This document shows positions 9,371 through 12,256 of a stretch of DNA of 12,256 nt, piece by piece. Numbering within the stretch: position 1 is the stretch's first letter; every line of letters begins with the position of its first letter. The notes below the pieces were generated by a model, which saw nothing but the letters and a program-made list of their open reading frames with translations, did not search any database and was not told where the DNA came from. Made by a program: the position numbers and the translations under genes. The DNA is from Larix sibirica (Eukaryota > Streptophyta > Pinopsida > Pinales > Pinaceae). Location of the stretch: positions 1 to 12,256 of the forward strand of contig NWUY0300108583.1 of NCBI GenBank assembly GCA_004151065.3, written 5' to 3'.

Positions 9371-9473
9371 GTCAATCAATGGATTTTAAAAGTATAATTC
9401 CCACTTATTTTAGCCTAGTTGGTACTGGGTTTTCCACTGGGTGACAAACTTGACTCCATGACCATTGATTGAC
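9371..9473. repeat. 12-base inverted repeat in LINE A leader
   Basis: GTCAATCAATGG at 9371-9382 and CCATTGATTGAC at 9462-9473 are exact reverse complements, with a 79-base interval. In RNA from the minus strand this would close a large loop that contains the second uORF. The interval also holds a near-duplicate ACTGGGT...CACTGGGT. Role unknown. Confidence 0.7.
9415..9465 (-). CDS. Upstream ORF 2 in LINE A leader (MVMESSLSPSGKPSTN)
   Basis: An ATG at 9465-9463 opens sixteen codons, MVMESSLSPSGKPSTN, ending in TAG at 9417-9415. It lies inside the loop of the 12-base inverted repeat; its start codon falls in the repeat's right arm. Like the first uORF it could affect ORF1 translation, but this is inference. 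Confidence 0.3.
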   Translation of the reverse strand: MVMESSLSPSGKPSTN

Positions 9474-9492
9474 CTACTATGTATAGGTTCAG

Positions 9493-9522
9493 TTAGGGTT
9501 TCTCAGGGGAGAAGAACGCCAT
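9493..9522 (-). CDS. Upstream ORF 1 in LINE A leader (MAFFSPEKP)
   Basis: An ATG at 9522-9520 opens nine codons, MAFFSPEKP, ending in TAA at 9495-9493. It lies about 240 bases upstream of the ORF1 start. A telo-box-like motif overlaps its stop. It may be a translated uORF that limits ORF1 translation, or chance; only conservation in related copies would tell. Confidence 0.35.
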   Translation of the reverse strand: MAFFSPEKP

Positions 9523-9570
9523 AGCTAGGGTTTGGTCTGATCACATGCATTTTTGACCTACCATGTGTTC

Positions 9571-9738
9571 TTTTTTTTCCGCAAAAAAAAAATTGTACTA
9601 TTGTTATTCAAACTAAATCAAATAGTACATGGCATATAGTCTCCACGAGACGTCATGATACAAAACATCAAAGTTCTAATACAAAAAACAATATCTTCAC
9701 AACCAACTATCCTAAAAAAACAGGAGCTCTACACAGAC
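9571..9738 (-). other. LINE B 3' UTR with terminal T-tract / A-tail stem-loop
   Basis: About 160 bases follow the ORF2 stop. The minus strand ends with ten T (complement of 9583-9592), GCGG, and eight A (complement of 9571-9578). The T-tract and tail can pair around a GCGG loop. LINE A ends in a similar way. No other signal is visible. Confidence 0.65.
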
Positions 9739-10200
9739 TTATAGTTCATAGATATATACAGAATCGTTATCAATTTTGTGACCCTCGAAGAGTTCCTCCC
9801 AAAAAATATAACCTTCATCCCCCAAAAGAGCTAGCTTAGATATTTTGTGTGCCAGCGCATTGTACTTTCTACAAATATGTTCCAGGGAAACTAACATGAA
9901 ACAACGCATTTTTGCCTCAATCCGAGAGCACCAATGTTTGAGGGAAGCCACCTACAAGTTGTAGTGGCCACAAGCCCATTTGATGGCCACTCTAGAATCT
10001 CCAAAGACCTTGAGATCAACAATATCAAAGATATTAACAAGTTTTAAAATGCACCACAGTTCCAGTAAATCGACTTTCATATTAGTGCCATGCCCACAAT
10101 TCAATCTGATCGTGAAATAATGAGCGTTATTAATAAAATAAACACCACTTGCATCACATAATTAATCCTTTTCCTCACCGTCGAAGAAAGCCACTGTCTT
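9739..10200 (-). other. LINE B C-terminal RNase H domain, partly lost active site
   Basis: The domain reads TVAFFDGEEKD, a TAA, then SGVYFINNAHYFTIRL, GTNMKVDLLELW, LKVFGDSRVAIKWACG, a TAG, then LKHWCSRIEAKMRCF and HICRKYNALAHKISKLAL. The first Asp (FFDG, 10188-10177) and third Asp (FGDSR, 10005-9991) remain. The Glu position is Asp (codon 10071-10069) and the last Asp position is His (codon 9849-9847, family pattern EADALSK). The stretch 9951-9739 is an open frame ending in TAG/TAA-type stop at 9739. It is homologous to the RNase H of LINE A, but with two of four active-site residues changed. Confidence 0.83.
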
Positions 10201-11850
10201 CTTGATCTGGAAATTGAAACTTGAACATTTTGTTTTTTTAAGAACAACATTCTCCTTGCAATTCTCATTAACCAGTTTGAGTATGCGTAAGTAAATGGTT
10301 TCCGTATCAGGAGCAATATTTTCAAATAAAGCACTATTGCAAGAAAGCCAAATAGACCATGCAACCATAGCAGGAAGCTCTGGCAAGGGTTTTCACTTCC
10401 TGTACCAATCCAGGAAACACTGAATAAAATAGTCAGATGAACACTCCACCTCAATCTTCAGCGCCGAAATGATTTTGCTCCATATCCTTCTGGTGAATGA
10501 GCACTCCATGAATAAGTGATATAACAACTCATAATTAGATCTGCAGAACAGACAAATGCTTGGCCCAATCCAACCTACGAAATTTTTTTTATCCCAAGTT
10601 TTAAGACAATCAGATAAATCTAGCCACATAAAACACTTAAGTTTTAAAGGCAGATGCCAACTCCACAACTTCTTAAACCACCAATTTTTGGGGTAAAAAC
10701 ACCTGTTCAGAATGAGAGTTTTATAAGCAGACTTAGCCGATATTATTCCAGTGTTGGGGTTCCCATTCTAGAAAAGATAGTCCTTGTCATCTAAGAGCTG
10801 ACAACTAGCTGCATTAAGATTATGAATAAACATGTTCCATTCCTCAACCGAACTACCAACCAAACCGATATCCGAAGCAATGTACCAATAAGAGGAAAGG
10901 TCGGCCTTGCCTCCATAATTCTTAATTTGATTCAATGTATACAAACCTTTATCCCTCCGAACAGTTAGAGTGTCATAAGACAAAGTGTAAGTATCTTCCA
11001 ATCCAAAAATTGGATCGACACCAACCGAAATTGCTCTGCCATTGCCGACTTTCCAAACAAGGTCCTTTTCCATCCAGTTGTATACCTACATAAAAACCCT
11101 CCAGATGATAGAAGCTCCACTGATACAGTTTTTTTATATATTCCTAATAAATAAAAAAAGGTTCATCCTTGATGTACTTCGTAGAAATAAACCTGGACCA
11201 AAGAGAGGATCCAAATAATACCCTCCAGAAACACTTGAGTCATAATGCAGAGTTAAAAAGGAATAGATTCTTGATTCCCCAACCACCGCAACACTTAGAT
11301 ATAGACACCCATTCCCAACTAGTCATGATCAAACCACTTTTCACCTTCCCACTATTCTAGAGAAAATTGAATAATAATTTATGAAGCTTCTTGATGATAG
11401 AGCAAGGGATTTTGTAGAGGGACATCCAGTAAACTGGGATCCTAGTCAACACAGGTTTAAGCAAAGTAAGTCTATCCCCCACCGAAAGGAGTCTATACGA
11501 CTAATGATGAATTATGCGTTCAACTTTGGTAATGAGCCAATCCCAATCCTTCAATCTGTAAGTGTTAGGATTTAAAAAGAAGCCGAAATATTTGAACCCA
11601 AACTCCAACTGGAAAAACTGATAAGGCAGAATAGTCTTTAATGCATAAAGCCTAGGATCATCAATTCTGAGATGGTAGAAACATGATTTCGAAGCACTTA
11701 CTAGCATTCTAGATGCATTACAAAAAACCGAAATACATCCTTTATAATCCAACCACTCATCCAGAGAGTCTGCTCCAGCTAACAAAACATCATCGACAAA
11801 CAACACATGAGAGATTGAAAGGTCACGGCTCACATTAATACCTTCACTAG
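9739..11850 (-). pseudogene. LINE B ORF2 remnant: RT C-terminal half, zinc finger, RNase H
   Basis: RT motif C is SHVLFVDDVLLAG, with FVDD at 11800-11789 intact. Thumb blocks follow: FKYFGFFLNPNTYRLKDWD, then SYRLLSVGDRLTLLKPVL and GGWGIKNLFLFNSAL in the same frame past a TAG at 11503-11501. A frameshift near 11130 moves to the frame of 11073, which stays the same to the end at 9739: VWKVGNGRAISVGVDPIFG, the zinc-finger region WWFKKLWSWHLPLKLKCF with CLFCRSNYELLYHLFMEC (all four ligands present, about 10580-10490), then RNase H. Stops are at FL*NS, AL*LK, YLF*NG (about 10768), RK*KP (10395-10393), EKD*LCD (about 10162) and NL*VAS (about 9954). Most sit where Trp, Gln or similar residues are usual. 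Confidence 0.9.
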
Positions 11851-11879
11851 CATAGATGTCCAATTTTCAACATCTTTTT

Positions 11880-12160
11880 GTCGACTATCCGACAAATCCC
11901 ATCTTTTTTTAATGTCGGTTGGAATTTGGCAAAAATTCGACATCTTACGTGCTCGTTGGATATCCGACACCTCTTCTGTCGGATAGTAAGCCGAATATCC
12001 AACAGCAAGCCTTTCTTAAGATGGCCAATATCCGACGTTCTATGCCGTCGGAGGTATGGAAGGAACGTCAGACGCTAGGGTGGGTAGAGTCGAATATCCG
12101 ATGTGCATATCCGTCGGTGGACGTCGGATATCTTCATATGTAGAGTCGGATATCCGATGG
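11880..12160. repeat. Cluster of palindromic GTCGGATATCCGAC-like motifs, non-coding
   Basis: Variants of a 14-base palindrome recur in both orientations: GTCGACTATCCGAC 11880-11893, GTTGGATATCCGAC 11955-11968, GTCGGATA 11978-11985, CCGAATATCCAAC 11991-12003, AATATCCGAC 12027-12036, CCGTCGGA 12045-12052, GTCGAATATCCGAT 12089-12102, ATATCCGTCGG from 12107, GTCGGATATC 12123-12132 and a GTCGGATATCCGAT copy at 12145-12158. One 20-base unit beginning GTAGAGTCG occurs at 12084 and 12140 with a single mismatch. The tract is visibly richer in G+C than its surroundings and has no coding similarity. It may be the sub-terminal repeat zone of a DNA transposon, a fold-back element or a satellite fragment. 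Confidence 0.75.
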
Positions 12161-12256
12161 ATATAGGCAATTTAAAAAAAAAATTACACTATTGATTTGT
12201 CATCATGATCATGCCACCCATCAAATTGAAGACAATTCCTGAGCCAATTTTTTTTT
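12161..12256. other. AT-rich flank with A-run and terminal T-run
   Basis: No gene is visible. A run of ten A lies at 12174-12183, directly after the palindrome cluster, and nine or more T start at 12248 and leave the window. The T-run could be the poly(A) end of another minus-strand retroelement, but the evidence stops at the edge. Confidence 0.4.

Larger units (their letters stand above)
3168..9555 (-). mobile_element. LINE A: near-full-length plant L1-type non-LTR retrotransposon
   Basis: The element reads 5' to 3' on the minus strand: leader, ORF1, ORF2, 3' UTR and poly(A) (a T-run at 3168-3176 on the given strand). ORF1 has a DUF4283-like domain and a degenerate CCHC knuckle; ORF2 has AP endonuclease, RT, a zinc-finger region and an RNase H. 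This set is typical of plant L1-clade LINEs. The 3' boundary is clear from the poly(A). The 5' boundary is inferred. ACCTACAATGT just before the T-run (3158-3168) and ACCTACCATGT at 9556-9566 match at 10 of 11 positions and could be the target-site duplication. Stops in both ORFs and about six frameshifts make it non-autonomous today. Confidence 0.88.
9253..9555 (-). promoter_or_regulatory. LINE A 5' leader (5' UTR / internal promoter region)
   Basis: About 300 bases lie between the inferred 5' end and the ORF1 ATG. They hold two short upstream ORFs (9522-9493 and 9465-9415), two telo-box-like AAACCCTA motifs on the minus strand (about 9532-9525 and 9501-9494) and a 12-base perfect inverted repeat. 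The ORF1 frame stays open upstream to about 9375 without an ATG, but that stretch does not resemble ORF1 proteins. LINEs of this class usually carry an internal promoter here. No TATA box is expected or convincing. The 5' boundary itself is uncertain by tens of bases. Confidence 0.5.
9571..11850 (-). mobile_element. LINE B: 5'-truncated L1-type LINE of a second subfamily
   Basis: The minus strand reads from RT motif C through thumb, zinc finger and RNase H to a 3' UTR and poly(A) (T-run 9571-9578 on the given strand). Everything upstream of motif C, including endonuclease and ORF1, is absent, which is the usual 5' truncation of target-primed insertion. The truncation point lies about 11838-11865, where similarity fades at the residues before INVSRDLSISHVLF. 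Its proteins clearly differ from LINE A (LLAGADSLDEW against LLFGEGSTLEW after motif C), so it is a separate subfamily. It has one clear frameshift. I could not find a convincing target-site duplication. Confidence 0.88.

Noticed and set aside
11880-12160. CRISPR array or cold-response DRE cluster
   Set aside because: Spacing is irregular and the context is eukaryotic, so it is not CRISPR. The core is mostly TCCGAC, not the A/GCCGAC core of DRE elements.
12187-12191. CACTA pentamer as a CACTA-element terminus next to the palindromes
   Set aside because: An element starting with CACTA here would extend to the right, but the motif cluster lies to its left. No matching TAGTG end or target duplication was seen.
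1-12256. Intact host gene, tRNA or rRNA
   Set aside because: No long open frame outside the retroelements, no exon-like run with convincing splice sites, and no cloverleaf or rRNA sequence was recognised by eye.

Overview
The window looks like nuclear DNA from a land plant, probably a large, repeat-rich genome. It is AT-rich and every recognisable protein-coding stretch belongs to a decayed retrotransposon. The DUF4283-type ORF1, the LINE ORF2 with a C-terminal RNase H, and the style of the Ty3/gypsy polyprotein are all plant-typical. I cannot name the species from this sequence. No intact host gene, tRNA, rRNA or CRISPR array is visible.

Layout, left to right; all elements lie on the minus strand. 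(1) 1 to about 3160: the gag, protease, reverse transcriptase and part of the RNase H of an old Ty3/gypsy element. It is broken by many stops and frameshifts, its RNase H runs off the left edge, and no LTR or primer-binding site is visible. (2) About 3168-9555: a nearly full-length L1-type LINE (called LINE A here). It has a poly(A) tail, a 3' UTR, ORF2 (endonuclease, RT, zinc-finger region, RNase H), ORF1 (DUF4283 domain, degenerate CCHC knuckle) and a 5' leader with two short upstream ORFs. ORF1 and ORF2 meet in an ATGA overlap. (3) About 9571-11850: a second, 5'-truncated LINE of a different subfamily (LINE B), starting at RT motif C and running to the RNase H and poly(A). (4) 11880-12160: a non-coding cluster of palindromic GTCGGATATCCGAC-like motifs, the least explained part of the window. 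(5) 12161-12256: AT-rich flank ending in a T-run that leaves the window.

The likely history is a gypsy element invaded near its gag 5' end by LINE A, with LINE B landing next to LINE A's 5' end. The degree of decay fits this: the gypsy copy is worst, LINE A intermediate, LINE B has the fewest frameshifts per length. None of these elements can encode its proteins today. No new functional system is demonstrated. The items most worth a second look are the palindrome cluster, the ORF1/ORF2 junction and leader of LINE A, the shared 3'-end fold, and the loss of every visible catalytic Asp of RT and RNase H in the gypsy pol.
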